Of a stretch of DNA of 64,000 bases, positions 15,922-23,709 are shown in pieces (within the stretch, counting starts at the first letter, position 1; every line of letters starts with the position of its first letter). A program made the translations under genes and the position numbers. The notes beneath the pieces were generated by a model. That model was given only the letters and a program-made list of their open reading frames with translations. It did not search any database and was not told the origin of the DNA. The DNA is from Enterocloster alcoholdehydrogenati (GTDB taxonomy: Bacteria > Bacillota > Clostridia > Lachnospirales > Lachnospiraceae), in assembly GCF_013282095.1 (NCBI RefSeq), contig NZ_BLTJ01000008.1, positions 1-64,000 on the forward strand, given 5' to 3'.

Positions 15922-16922
15922 AACAGGACTTTACGATTTGGCGCAATCAAATATTGCAGAATCCGTGGGACATTTCACCGCTGAAATTCGGAATGTCACA
16001 GGATGAGATCATGGAGGTATTTGGCAAGCCCGATGCCGTTTCCACCATGAGAAGCGGCGGAAAGCCTTTGATACTCAAATATTGTGACATTGAACTGCAT
16101 TTCGATAGAAAAGCCCCTCATGGGCTCTACTTAGTTTACAGCGACGATGAGATCGAGTTGAGCATCACAGCCGAGCACGAAGAAACGCTGCAACCAATCA
16201 CCAACACAGAGCCGGTGGACAATGAGTTTTTCTTTCAAGATGGAGCGGTCTATTTCTCCGGCTTATATGAAAACGGTCTGCTCAAAGGTGTTGCGCCCAA
16301 AGACTTTTGCTGCTGGCATTACTGGGGCAAATCCTCTACGGCCTGCTTTCTTGGCGGGATTCGCCTTCGTGGAGCAGATCCGGCATCGTTTCGGGTGTTA
16401 AACTATGCCTATGCGATGGACAAAACAGCCGTCTACACCACCAGCGGGAGAATCCCAGATGCAGAGCTGGCAGCCTTCCAGGTGTTGGACAAGGGCCAGA
16501 ACGATTCAGGCGCGCCCCAGGGATATGCAAAGGACAGCCGGCAGGTCTACTTCCACAACGGGGACGGCAAGGTGAAGATCATCAAGGGCGCGGAGGTCTC
16601 CTCTTTCCGCTCGTTGGGTGATACCTATTTTGCCAGGGATGAGAAACGGATCTATGCCTACGGGAAGCAACTCTCAAAAGCGGATCTGACCGCATGGGAA
16701 TTGCTCAGTCACTGGTATTCCCGCGATGCCAGGCGGGTGTACTACCTCAACCGGGAGATCAAGGGCGCGGATCGGGACAGTTTTACAGTTTGCACTCCTG
16801 TGGACGCGGCTCTACTTGCCGATCATCTGGCCCGCGATAAAGACCATTTTTACCAAAATGATGAGATAATGGAAGAAACACAGTGGCTGGAACAGCTGCG
16901 CAAAATGACCCAAGAACCGTAA
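15918..16922 (+). CDS. DKNYY-repeat protein; putative immunity protein
   Basis: The 334-residue protein has a lead domain of about 95 residues (LKFGMSQDEIMEVFGKPDAV, a SmpA/BamE-like pattern). Repeated DKNYY-type units follow: GGIRLRGADPASFRVLNYAYAMDK, GYAKDSRQVYFHNG, TYFARDEKRIYAYGKQLSKA, HWYSRDARRVYYLNREIKGA and ARDKDHFYQNDEIM. Each unit has the xxKDxxxVYYxxxxIxGADxxSF layout. DKNYY proteins occur in Gram-negative and Gram-positive immunity clusters. The ATG overlaps the previous stop (ATGA). No signal peptide is present, so it is cytosolic. Confidence 0.75.
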   Translation: MKQDFTIWRNQILQNPWDISPLKFGMSQDEIMEVFGKPDAVSTMRSGGKPLILKYCDIELHFDRKAPHGLYLVYSDDEIELSITAEHEETLQPITNTEPVDNEFFFQDGAVYFSGLYENGLLKGVAPKDFCCWHYWGKSSTACFLGGIRLRGADPASFRVLNYAYAMDKTAVYTTSGRIPDAELAAFQVLDKGQNDSGAPQGYAKDSRQVYFHNGDGKVKIIKGAEVSSFRSLGDTYFARDEKRIYAYGKQLSKADLTAWELLSHWYSRDARRVYYLNREIKGADRDSFTVCTPVDAALLADHLARDKDHFYQNDEIMEETQWLEQLRKMTQEP

Positions 16923-16938
16923 ACGGAGGAAAACAGCT

Positions 16939-17484
16939 ATGGATTATTTGAAAATACTGCATGAAAAGCCTGATTTGGCGGATGAATTTGATTCGCTGTT
17001 TGACTTCTTCCTGCTGGATGAGTTGTCCCCGCGGGATGACGCAGAAGGCCGATGCACCTTCTCCCTACCCGGTATGGCCTTTGCCAGAGATGGCTCCGGC
17101 GGAGAATACCACCTGTTGGAAGATGGCTCCATCGGCTATTACAGCAGCGAAGGGGAGGCAGGCCGTCTGGCCGAGAGCATGGATGACCTTTTTTCCCTGC
17201 TTGTGAGCTGTATCTGCTGGCACGACTGCTGTGACACAAAGCAGTATGTAGATTCCAAAACACTGGAGGAGTATGGGCAGAGGCAGCGCAACTGTAACTT
17301 GGAAGATATGGATATGGACAGTTTGCAACGGGTGTCTGATGCCCTCGGTATCCCTACTGGTGAGCCGCTGGCTCCGGTTCTGGAGCGGTTCCGCAAAGCA
17401 ACCCAGCGTGAGCCTGTGTACCAGTGTATATTTCACGAGGACGATGGAAGCCTGACTGAATCATACGGTTTGATGTTTGAATGA
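16939..17484 (+). CDS. SMI1/KNR4-like (SUKH) immunity-type protein
   Basis: The 181-residue acidic protein has FSLPGMAFARDGSGGEYHLL followed by EDGSIGYYSSEGEAGRLAES and DLFSLLVSCICWHDCC. This is the glycine-rich turn and display strand pattern typical of SUKH-superfamily immunity proteins, although the N-terminal part diverges from SUKH-1. GGAGG lies upstream of the ATG and the neighbours are 16 bases away on each side. SUKH proteins bind and block many nuclease and deaminase toxins; the specific partner cannot be told from sequence. Confidence 0.6.
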   Translation: MDYLKILHEKPDLADEFDSLFDFFLLDELSPRDDAEGRCTFSLPGMAFARDGSGGEYHLLEDGSIGYYSSEGEAGRLAESMDDLFSLLVSCICWHDCCDTKQYVDSKTLEEYGQRQRNCNLEDMDMDSLQRVSDALGIPTGEPLAPVLERFRKATQREPVYQCIFHEDDGSLTESYGLMFE

Positions 17485-17500
17485 GAAAGGAGAAATCACG

Positions 17501-17827
17501 ATGAAAGCATTTGACCCGAATTACAAACTGCTGGACGAAATGTATCAGGACGATTACTATCCTGCTTTTCTGGTGAACAAGGTAAAGGACGAGCTTCAGA
17601 AGGTCATCGACCTGTTGGAGAGCGGCGAAACCGACACCGATGCGGTGCAGGAAACGCTGGACGAGGCGGTCTGCGGCATCAACGATCTTCAGGAGGAATT
17701 TGACGAGAACGACAGCGAGATCGAAACGGTGGCGCGGGAATGTATTGCGGCAACCGTGGCCTACATTCTGGAGTGGTTTGGCATCCCCATTGACACTGAG
17801 GAGGCCATCCGGGAACGGGACTGGTGA
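17501..17827 (+). CDS. DUF5713 family protein
   Basis: The 108-residue helical, acidic protein follows the DUF5713 pattern: LLDEMYQDDYYPAFLVNKVK near the start, NDLQEEFDENDSEIETVARE in the middle and a closing EAIRERDW. The ATG at 17501 lies eight bases behind AAGGAG; an upstream TTG start in the same frame is not credible. It overlaps the next frame's GTG by four bases. DUF5713 proteins are small cytosolic proteins enriched in immunity-type arrays; biochemical activity is unknown. Confidence 0.75.
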   Translation: MKAFDPNYKLLDEMYQDDYYPAFLVNKVKDELQKVIDLLESGETDTDAVQETLDEAVCGINDLQEEFDENDSEIETVARECIAATVAYILEWFGIPIDTEEAIRERDW

Positions 17828-18780
17828 GCCCTATGGCAGAAAAAGAACTGGCCCTTTGTGATGAGTGCGGCAGCCTGTTTTTCAAAGGCTCCTCACAGAT
17901 GATGGGGCTGTGCCCGGAATGTGCCCATATTCTCTATGGCTACCCGAATTGTGACCATCATTTTCAGGATGGCCGGTGTGTGAACTGCTATTGGGACGGC
18001 TCGGAGAGTGTGTACATCAAGAAACTGAATCAACAGGAGGAAACTGATATGCCTACGACCGAATGGCTGAACAAATACGAATCCATCAAGGATAAACTGA
18101 CCTGCAAAGTTGACTTGGAGGCCCATTTTACAGAAAAAGTGATTGGGAATATGGCGGTGGATGTGCTGGACATCGGCACCGTCCATTTCCCCACCGGGCA
18201 AATCTTCGCCTGTGATCCGCTGGTGGAGCTGGAGGACACTCTGCCCTTCCTTCAAACGATCCCCGCCGGAACTTATCCCGTGAAAATCTGCGTGGTGCCC
18301 AGCGAACAATACGGCGACCGCTACGCCTGCGTCAAGGTGGAGGTCAGCCGGGAAAAGCCTGTCCGCTATGAGCTGGGCATGGTGGGCAACGAGAATCTGG
18401 ACGCGGCACTGGGAGATGATGACTACTTCGGTTTCGGCGTAGATGCCGGAATGGGGTGTATTGCAGACATCCAGACCCAGGCGGCTTTCAAAACATACTG
18501 GGCCAAGCGGCTGGAGGAGGACCCGGACATCGACCCCTACAACGACCTGTTCTGCGACTTACTGGAGGAAAACGCCCAAGCCCACCCCAAATATCAGGGG
18601 GACTGCGGCGACTGGCTCAACTGGACCGTGCCGGACACGGACTGCAACCTGCCCATCTTCTCCTCTGGCTGGGGTGACGGTTACTATCCCGTCTACTTCG
18701 GCTATGACGCAAAGGGCGAAGTCTGCGCCGTGTATGTGCGCTTCATCGACATTGAAGCCAGTTATCGAGAGCAGGATTAA
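17824..18780 (+). CDS. Zinc-ribbon::DUF4241 fusion; putative immunity protein
   Basis: The 318-residue chain has an N-terminal zinc-ribbon part (LCDECGSLFF, GLCPECAHIL, CVNCYWDG; residues 1-70) joined to a DUF4241 domain (about 76-318). The latter has VLDIGTVHFPTGQIFACDPL, GFGVDAGMGCIADIQT and IFSSGWGDGYYPVYFG. The DUF4241 part begins MPTTEWLNKYESIKD at an ATG (18049) preceded by CAGGAGG with ideal spacing, as a stand-alone gene would. Both a fused and a short product may therefore be made. Start could be GTG 17824 or ATG 17833; neither has a strong ribosome-binding site. DUF4241 is a common immunity-array family. Confidence 0.75.
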   Translation: MSPMAEKELALCDECGSLFFKGSSQMMGLCPECAHILYGYPNCDHHFQDGRCVNCYWDGSESVYIKKLNQQEETDMPTTEWLNKYESIKDKLTCKVDLEAHFTEKVIGNMAVDVLDIGTVHFPTGQIFACDPLVELEDTLPFLQTIPAGTYPVKICVVPSEQYGDRYACVKVEVSREKPVRYELGMVGNENLDAALGDDDYFGFGVDAGMGCIADIQTQAAFKTYWAKRLEEDPDIDPYNDLFCDLLEENAQAHPKYQGDCGDWLNWTVPDTDCNLPIFSSGWGDGYYPVYFGYDAKGEVCAVYVRFIDIEASYREQD

Positions 18781-18807
18781 AAATGTGACAGAACAAAGGA
18801 GAGCGCC

Positions 18808-20289
18808 ATGAAAGCCAACGCCGGAGAGGTCTATACAGTCTATAACCAATATCTGAAACGCTACACCGCCTGCCAGGTGGCCTATATTGCGCCGCCGGAC
18901 ACGGTGAGCAAAGAATCTTGGGCGGTGGTCCTCTCTCTGGATTGGGTGGGCGACGCCCCTCTGACTGCGGAGGAACTGCCCCATCTCCGCCCGCTCTACA
19001 AGGACTTCATGTACTGGTCCCGCGACCTCCACCTGCTGCGGGTGCCGTTGGAGGTCCCGCCCCAGTACACGCTGGTTGGCACACTGCCGCCCTTCACCGA
19101 CCAGCCCTGCCGCTCCTATGGAGGCTGGAGTGACGGCTATGATGTGTACCTCCAGATCCGGTGGCAGGCCATTCCGGAGGAACGGCGGCGGGCCTTCAAG
19201 GAGGCCATGGAGAGCGAAGAGAAAACGGAGATCGGCGGTATCCCGGTGAAGGTCAGCAGCCATCGGGTGATGGACCAGTACGCACCATTCGATTCGGCAC
19301 TGGAACTAAAGGCTCTGCCCTGCCTCTCCGAACTCATCTGCCAGCGGTGGCACCCGGATCTGCTGGAATTTCTGAGGGGGAATCCCTTTATCAGTGAGCT
19401 GACCCTGCTGAACCACGGTCAGAGGACACTTGATCTGCGGGGCACCAGCATCAGAAAGCTGATGCTGGACATGACCGGGCTGGAGGAGCTATGGCTGTGT
19501 GAGGGAACGGAGCAGCTCCTGTTCCAGAACAAGGGGCTGGACGCCTGTACCATCCATGCCCCCGAAGATGGCAGCGGCTTGACCCTCCAATTTATCGGGG
19601 AATACTGCCCGCACACGGAACTGCCGAACTTACGGGGGCTGCATGGCATCGAGCTGAAGGACTTTGATCTGACCGGGCTGGCTGCTGTCCATCCCCATCT
19701 GAAGGAGCTGCGGCTCTGGGGCGCGCCGGGAAACCTGCAAAACTTCTCCGCTGTGGGAGCGTTCCGGGAACTGACGAACCTCTCCACCTTTGATCTGTTC
19801 GGCTTCGGGGCGGACGACATCCCCACCCCGGAGCAGATGCCGGAGCTTCGCTGGTTCTGGATGACCAGCCTGCCGGAAGATGCGGCAAAAGCGGCAAAGC
19901 AGCTCTGGAAAAGCAAGCCGGGAATGGATCTGCGGATCACCAAGCCCCGGAAACCGGAGTGGCTGGCGCAAAACCTGGACAACCCCTTCCGGGGCTGGGA
20001 CGGCGCGGAGCATATCCCTGCCGCCGCTGCAAAAAAAGCAGCCAACCAATACCGCAAGACTCGCTCCCTGCTGATGAAGCTGGCCACTGAACCGGGCGAG
20101 GACGCCCAGGCCCAGGCGATGGATGCGGTGACAGCCTACACCCAGACTTTCAACAAGATGGGCTTTATCGAAACCGAGGAGCGGGATGAAATTTACATGG
20201 CTCTGCGGGGTATCCTGGATGCCCTGCCGGATGGCACGCTCCAGAAGGATGCCCTGATGGAGAAGTTTGAGCAGTTGAGGGATTTTTGA
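18808..20289 (+). CDS. Imm26-like::leucine-rich-repeat protein
   Basis: The 493-residue protein starts with an Imm26-like domain (about 1-110: GEVYTVYNQYLKRYTACQVA, FMYWSRDLHLLRVPLEVP, SYGGWSDGYDV). It then runs through an LRR-like solenoid of roughly residues 160-350 with ISELTLLNHGQRTLDLRGTS, LEELWLCEGTEQLL, LHGIELKDFDLTGL and LKELRLWGAPGNLQ. A helical tail (AAAAKKAANQYRKTRSLLMK) ends it. LRR proteins of this type in Clostridia immunity arrays are often mis-annotated as gliding-motility proteins. AAAGGAG precedes the ATG. The domain order suggests two binding surfaces on one chain. Confidence 0.6.
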   Translation: MKANAGEVYTVYNQYLKRYTACQVAYIAPPDTVSKESWAVVLSLDWVGDAPLTAEELPHLRPLYKDFMYWSRDLHLLRVPLEVPPQYTLVGTLPPFTDQPCRSYGGWSDGYDVYLQIRWQAIPEERRRAFKEAMESEEKTEIGGIPVKVSSHRVMDQYAPFDSALELKALPCLSELICQRWHPDLLEFLRGNPFISELTLLNHGQRTLDLRGTSIRKLMLDMTGLEELWLCEGTEQLLFQNKGLDACTIHAPEDGSGLTLQFIGEYCPHTELPNLRGLHGIELKDFDLTGLAAVHPHLKELRLWGAPGNLQNFSAVGAFRELTNLSTFDLFGFGADDIPTPEQMPELRWFWMTSLPEDAAKAAKQLWKSKPGMDLRITKPRKPEWLAQNLDNPFRGWDGAEHIPAAAAKKAANQYRKTRSLLMKLATEPGEDAQAQAMDAVTAYTQTFNKMGFIETEERDEIYMALRGILDALPDGTLQKDALMEKFEQLRDF

Positions 20290-20302
20290 AAGGGGTGTCA
20301 CA

Positions 20303-20902
20303 TTGAGCTACACAAAATTCAGCAAAGAAGTAACCAAGTGGCTGAAAGACAATGGTCTGCCCTGCTATGGGACAGCCAACGATAGCCCCGAAGAAACAAA
20401 GGCCCGGCTGGACGCATGGATGCGCGGGATCAAAGAGATACTGCGCCAGTGGATCACAGAAAAGCGTTACCGTGAACTGATCTCCTGCGCCCACGGAGGC
20501 TGGTATCAGGATGATGTAATTTTTGAGCCCTTGGCTGAACACTTTGTGGCGAACCACCTGTTTGATGAACTGCGGTTTCTCTGCGAGCGCGGCATCCGTT
20601 TTTCTGCGGAAGATATGCTGTCCACCATTCAATCTGAGAAAGAGGAGCACGGGTCGCTTGATATAGAAACCATTCGGAACATAGATGTTCCAAGCTATGT
20701 GGCAGGCCGCAGTTATTCCCATTTGGGGGAAATCGCAAAATACAGGAAACGGGCACTGGATCAGATCATCCGCTATATAGGCTATCTGGAGCAGATCCAC
20801 GCGCCTGCGGAGTATCTGGAACAGGTAAAATTCCTGCAAAAGATCGTTGCGGATCTGACAATCAAAGCAAAGGATTTGAAACCATTCCGATTTCGGCTGT
20901 GA
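20303..20902 (+). CDS. Helical island protein of unknown family, TTG start
   Basis: The 199-residue basic, mainly helical protein begins at a TTG (20303) behind AAAGGGGTG; no ATG or GTG with good spacing exists nearby. Visible segments are YTKFSKEVTKWLKDNGL, SCAHGGWYQDDVIFEPLAEH and HLGEIAKYRKRALDQIIRYI. No family recognised. The helical layout would suit a HEAT/TPR-like adaptor. Its immunity role is inferred only from its place 14 bases behind the LRR gene. Confidence 0.45.
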   Translation: MSYTKFSKEVTKWLKDNGLPCYGTANDSPEETKARLDAWMRGIKEILRQWITEKRYRELISCAHGGWYQDDVIFEPLAEHFVANHLFDELRFLCERGIRFSAEDMLSTIQSEKEEHGSLDIETIRNIDVPSYVAGRSYSHLGEIAKYRKRALDQIIRYIGYLEQIHAPAEYLEQVKFLQKIVADLTIKAKDLKPFRFRL

Positions 20903-20933
20903 AAGCAATTTCTTGAAAGGAGCGTGTGGGCGT

Positions 20934-21533
20934 ATGAGCCGAATTGTTGATGAACCCTACTTTACATACAGTGCATACGACGCCCTCACCTCCGGCATTC
21001 AGGTGAAATGCCCCAAGTGTCATGGCACGGGCGTGGTGACCGCGGATGAGGATAATGCCTATTTCCGCTGCCTGAGCTGCGGCCATCAGGTGGCCCGTGA
21101 TCGGACGATCTACCGCTACGATGTCCATAACCAGTGCAAAAACTGCGGCAGGTACTACCTGGTGGATATTGAAGATGAGGAAAGGCAGCACTTTTCCGTT
21201 CTCCATGTGGCCTGCCCCTATTGTGGGACAACCATGCCGGGAGAAGTCCATAAAACAGCGGAGGCGTTTTCATATATTGGCGAAATCAGGGATGGACGAG
21301 AACCTTATTTCGGGTTGGAACTATGGTTTTTGACTTCATTTCAGGGAAAACCTGTATGGGCACTCAACCGAGAACATCTTGCCTATCTGATCGGCTATCT
21401 CAGCGCCGACCTGCGGGAAAAGCCGCCGGGAAGAGCGAAAATGACCCAGGCCGACCATCTCCCCACCTTTATGAAAACCGCAAAGAACCGGGAGCGGATC
21501 GTGAAGCTACTGAGGCAAATGCAGGAGAAATGA
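20934..21533 (+). CDS. Zinc-finger island protein (199 aa)
   Basis: The 199-residue protein carries three or four zinc-binding knuckles: KCPKCHGTG, RCLSCGHQV, CKNCGRYY and CPYCGTTMPG, arranged as two ribbons within the first 110 residues. The helical C-terminal part (FGLELWFLTSFQGKPVWALN; LAYLIGYLSADLREKPPGRA) has no known family for me. The ATG at 20934 is chosen because AAAGGAG (20916-20922) is upstream. The zinc-ribbon style matches the first island gene and the 17824 gene, so metal-ribbon proteins recur in the array. Function unknown; immunity by context. Confidence 0.5.
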   Translation: MSRIVDEPYFTYSAYDALTSGIQVKCPKCHGTGVVTADEDNAYFRCLSCGHQVARDRTIYRYDVHNQCKNCGRYYLVDIEDEERQHFSVLHVACPYCGTTMPGEVHKTAEAFSYIGEIRDGREPYFGLELWFLTSFQGKPVWALNREHLAYLIGYLSADLREKPPGRAKMTQADHLPTFMKTAKNRERIVKLLRQMQEK

Positions 21534-21535
21534 AG

Positions 21536-21781
21536 ATGGAACAGAAAGTGATTTACAACGGCCAAATTCTTACTCTGACTCGGTTTTGGGCAACAGGAGA
21601 GCCTTGCCTGTGGATCACCGACCCACAGCAGATCGGAATGCCTAAAATGGAATTTGTGGGAGGCCACCCGGACGAATACTGCATTTTCCTGAAGAATCTG
21701 ACTGAAACAGAACTGTCACAGATCACATCTCTGGACGGTGCTCCACTGGATGTAAAAGAAGAACGAAACGACATCGAATGA
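21536..21781 (+). CDS. Small island protein (81 aa)
   Basis: The 81-residue protein (MEQKVIYNGQILTLTRFWAT at the start, ending DVKEERNDIE) is compact and beta-rich. The ATG at 21536 lies nine bases behind AGGAG (21523-21527); an ATG at 21530 overlapping the previous stop is too close to that site. It fits between its neighbours with 2- and 10-base gaps. No family recognised; too short for a confident fold guess. Confidence 0.5.
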   Translation: MEQKVIYNGQILTLTRFWATGEPCLWITDPQQIGMPKMEFVGGHPDEYCIFLKNLTETELSQITSLDGAPLDVKEERNDIE

Positions 21782-21791
21782 GGAGAACACT

Positions 21792-22526
21792 ATGAAAGAC
21801 CTTTGCCAATACGGAAACCGACCGGAGGACGAATGGGAAATCTTGCCCTGGATACCTGACCCGCGCCCGCCCTTCAAAATTTGGGCGAAGCCGGAGCAGA
21901 TCGCGCCATTCTTTCTCATTCCCCACCACCCCTATGCGATCTCCCTTCTGCTGAAAATCAGTGACGGATTCCGGACAGAGGAATTCCGACGGCTGGGACT
22001 GATCGGCAGCAGCGAGGATTGGGAGCGGCTTGTCCGGGGCGTGATCCAGGAGTTCGAGGAAAACAACAGCGGCGTGGATCTGTTTCACTTCGACTCCGAC
22101 GAAGATGTGTTCTGCGTGTACTCCCAATACATCGATGACCTGATGCTGCTGGCAAAAATGATCCGAGTAGCCTGTGCCGATGAAAAAGCGATGCGGACTT
22201 ATCTTGGCAAGATCGAGTACATCAAGCTCTTTTGGGAGGGCGCACCGGAGGGTGAACCAGCGGTCATCCTCTATGAAGTGGATACCGAAAATGAGCGGCT
22301 GGCCCATCGCTCCATCGACATTTTTGCAGATGGCCGCACCCACAACAACCCTGACCTTTACGACGGTGCCATCGAGATTACGCCGATCCCCACTGTGGAG
22401 GAGTTGAACGCCCATGTCTGGGGCGAGGAATTCCACGCCTGCATCATAGAGCAGGCGGAATTTGAGGCCATCTGGGAGAGCCACGCCTATAATGAAGAAT
22501 TAAAGGGGACGGGAGAAATTGGATGA
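21792..22526 (+). CDS. Imm51-like::DUF6881 immunity fusion
   Basis: The 244-residue protein has two immunity modules. Residues 25-135 (FFLIPHHPYAISLLLKISDG, RLVRGVIQEFEENNSGVDLF, DSDEDVFCVYSQ) fit Imm51. Residues 140-235 (EYIKLFWEGAPEGEPAVILY, RSIDIFADGRTHNN, ITPIPTVEELNA, EQAEFEAIWES) fit DUF6881 closely, including the usual start 'YIK..W' and end 'EFE.IW'. The single chain thus protects against two toxin types if both modules work. A strong AGGAG site precedes the ATG. The next gene overlaps by four bases. Confidence 0.7.
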   Translation: MKDLCQYGNRPEDEWEILPWIPDPRPPFKIWAKPEQIAPFFLIPHHPYAISLLLKISDGFRTEEFRRLGLIGSSEDWERLVRGVIQEFEENNSGVDLFHFDSDEDVFCVYSQYIDDLMLLAKMIRVACADEKAMRTYLGKIEYIKLFWEGAPEGEPAVILYEVDTENERLAHRSIDIFADGRTHNNPDLYDGAIEITPIPTVEELNAHVWGEEFHACIIEQAEFEAIWESHAYNEELKGTGEIG

Positions 22527-22933
22527 AACAGACAGATATTTATACCGAAGCTCTGACCTGTCTGCGCTCCATCCTTCTGGCAGACCATCCAGAGTTCCAA
22601 AACTGGATTGACTGGCTGGAACGGGATATTGAGGACTGGACCCAGCGGCGGGAGGTCGCCCACCACCTTCGGGCTTATGGCGGCATGGGCTCGTTCAATG
22701 ACCTGCCCAGTATGCGTGGAAATCACGACTACATTTTCGGCTTTCTCAAGTCCGTGTGCTATGCCTTCGGCCATCTTTATGGCAAACGGGAAGGCATTTC
22801 TCCGGAGGCACTGATGGAGGAGTGCCTGCACGATGTAGAGCAGGCAGCCTATCACTCATATAAGGCACTGAACCAAGCCATTGCCCAGCACTTGATGCAG
22901 GGCGATTTGCAAGAGAATCTGGATCGGCTGTAG
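22523..22933 (+). CDS. DUF6966-like small protein
   Basis: The 136-residue helical protein includes EFQNWIDWLERDIEDWTQRR and, centrally, HLRAYGGMGSFNDLPSMRGN. The GGMGSFNDL block is the marker I associate with DUF6966 and related accessory-region proteins. The remainder is three helices (YIFGFLKSVCYAFGHLYGKR; ALMEECLHDVEQAAYHSYKA). Its ATG overlaps the previous gene's stop, so it is translationally coupled to the Imm51/DUF6881 protein. Function unknown; immunity by context. Confidence 0.55.
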   Translation: MKQTDIYTEALTCLRSILLADHPEFQNWIDWLERDIEDWTQRREVAHHLRAYGGMGSFNDLPSMRGNHDYIFGFLKSVCYAFGHLYGKREGISPEALMEECLHDVEQAAYHSYKALNQAIAQHLMQGDLQENLDRL

Positions 22934-22944
22934 GAGGACAAACG

Positions 22945-23700
22945 ATGGTTCAAGCGTGGCGCAAGGTGGATTTTGGCACTGGAACAGTCACCTTTTTGGA
23001 TGACACACAAAAAGAAGATATGCTGCAAGTGGAATATCCAAACGGATTTTTGTTGGATATGGGCTGGTATCAGGACAGATACATCATTTCTATCATTCAT
23101 AATTTTGATTGGACGCATCCAGTCAAGCGGTATGAAACGGCAGACGGAAATCAGCTTCCCGCGCTGTTGACAGAGGCAGTTCGCTTTGTAGAAAAGAAAT
23201 CGCGGACTGCCGAACGGGAGAAATCAGAGGTGAACATGATGCAGGTAAGAAAATTGGAGGGATACCGTGACAAAATCAAGGCCGCTTATGAAGCAAGTGC
23301 CTTCACAAAGGGTACCCGCCCAGAACCGGAGGATGCTGTGAAACGATTTGAAAGCAGGTATACTCCCATCCCAGCAGAGTACCGCTGGCTGCTTTTGAAC
23401 TTCGGCGGCTGCTATTTGGCGGAGCCGTGGATCTTCACACTGAAAGAGTTGGAAGAAGCCTACCCGATTTTTCAAGAGGCTTATGAGGATTACATGAGCG
23501 AATATGACCACGGCCCCACCTTTCCAATCGGAGGCTTGGGTGACGGGAGTATCGTATTTATCGACTTGGAGAGCGGCAGAGTCCGGGGCTATAACCGTGA
23601 CTATGCCGATCTGGAGGAGATTGCCGAGAATTTTTCCAGCCTGCTCCTGGGCCTTGTGGAACAGGCATTGGAACTGGGAAACCTGTGCAAAGAATTGTGA
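22945..23700 (+). CDS. Two-module SMI1/KNR4 (SUKH-1) immunity protein
   Basis: The 251-residue chain has an N-terminal beta-rich module (1-95: VDFGTGTVTFLDDTQKEDML, FLLDMGWYQDRYIISIIHNF) and a C-terminal SUKH-1 domain (about 100-245). The SUKH part has DAVKRFESRYTPIPAEYRWL, LNFGGCYLAEPWIFTLKELE, FPIGGLGDGSIVFIDLESGR and VRGYNRDYADLEEIAENF. The SUKH part begins at tandem ATG codons (23236/23239) preceded by AGAGGTGA, so it may once have been a separate gene or may still be translated alone. SUKH-1 proteins are the best-known polymorphic-toxin immunity fold. Confidence 0.8.
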   Translation: MVQAWRKVDFGTGTVTFLDDTQKEDMLQVEYPNGFLLDMGWYQDRYIISIIHNFDWTHPVKRYETADGNQLPALLTEAVRFVEKKSRTAEREKSEVNMMQVRKLEGYRDKIKAAYEASAFTKGTRPEPEDAVKRFESRYTPIPAEYRWLLLNFGGCYLAEPWIFTLKELEEAYPIFQEAYEDYMSEYDHGPTFPIGGLGDGSIVFIDLESGRVRGYNRDYADLEEIAENFSSLLLGLVEQALELGNLCKEL

Positions 23701-23709
23701 GGTAAGCGT

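Noticed and set aside
21323-21535. Upstream extension of the 81-residue island protein
   Set aside because: The extension lies in another frame of the preceding zinc-finger gene; a proper ribosome-binding site supports the start at 21536.
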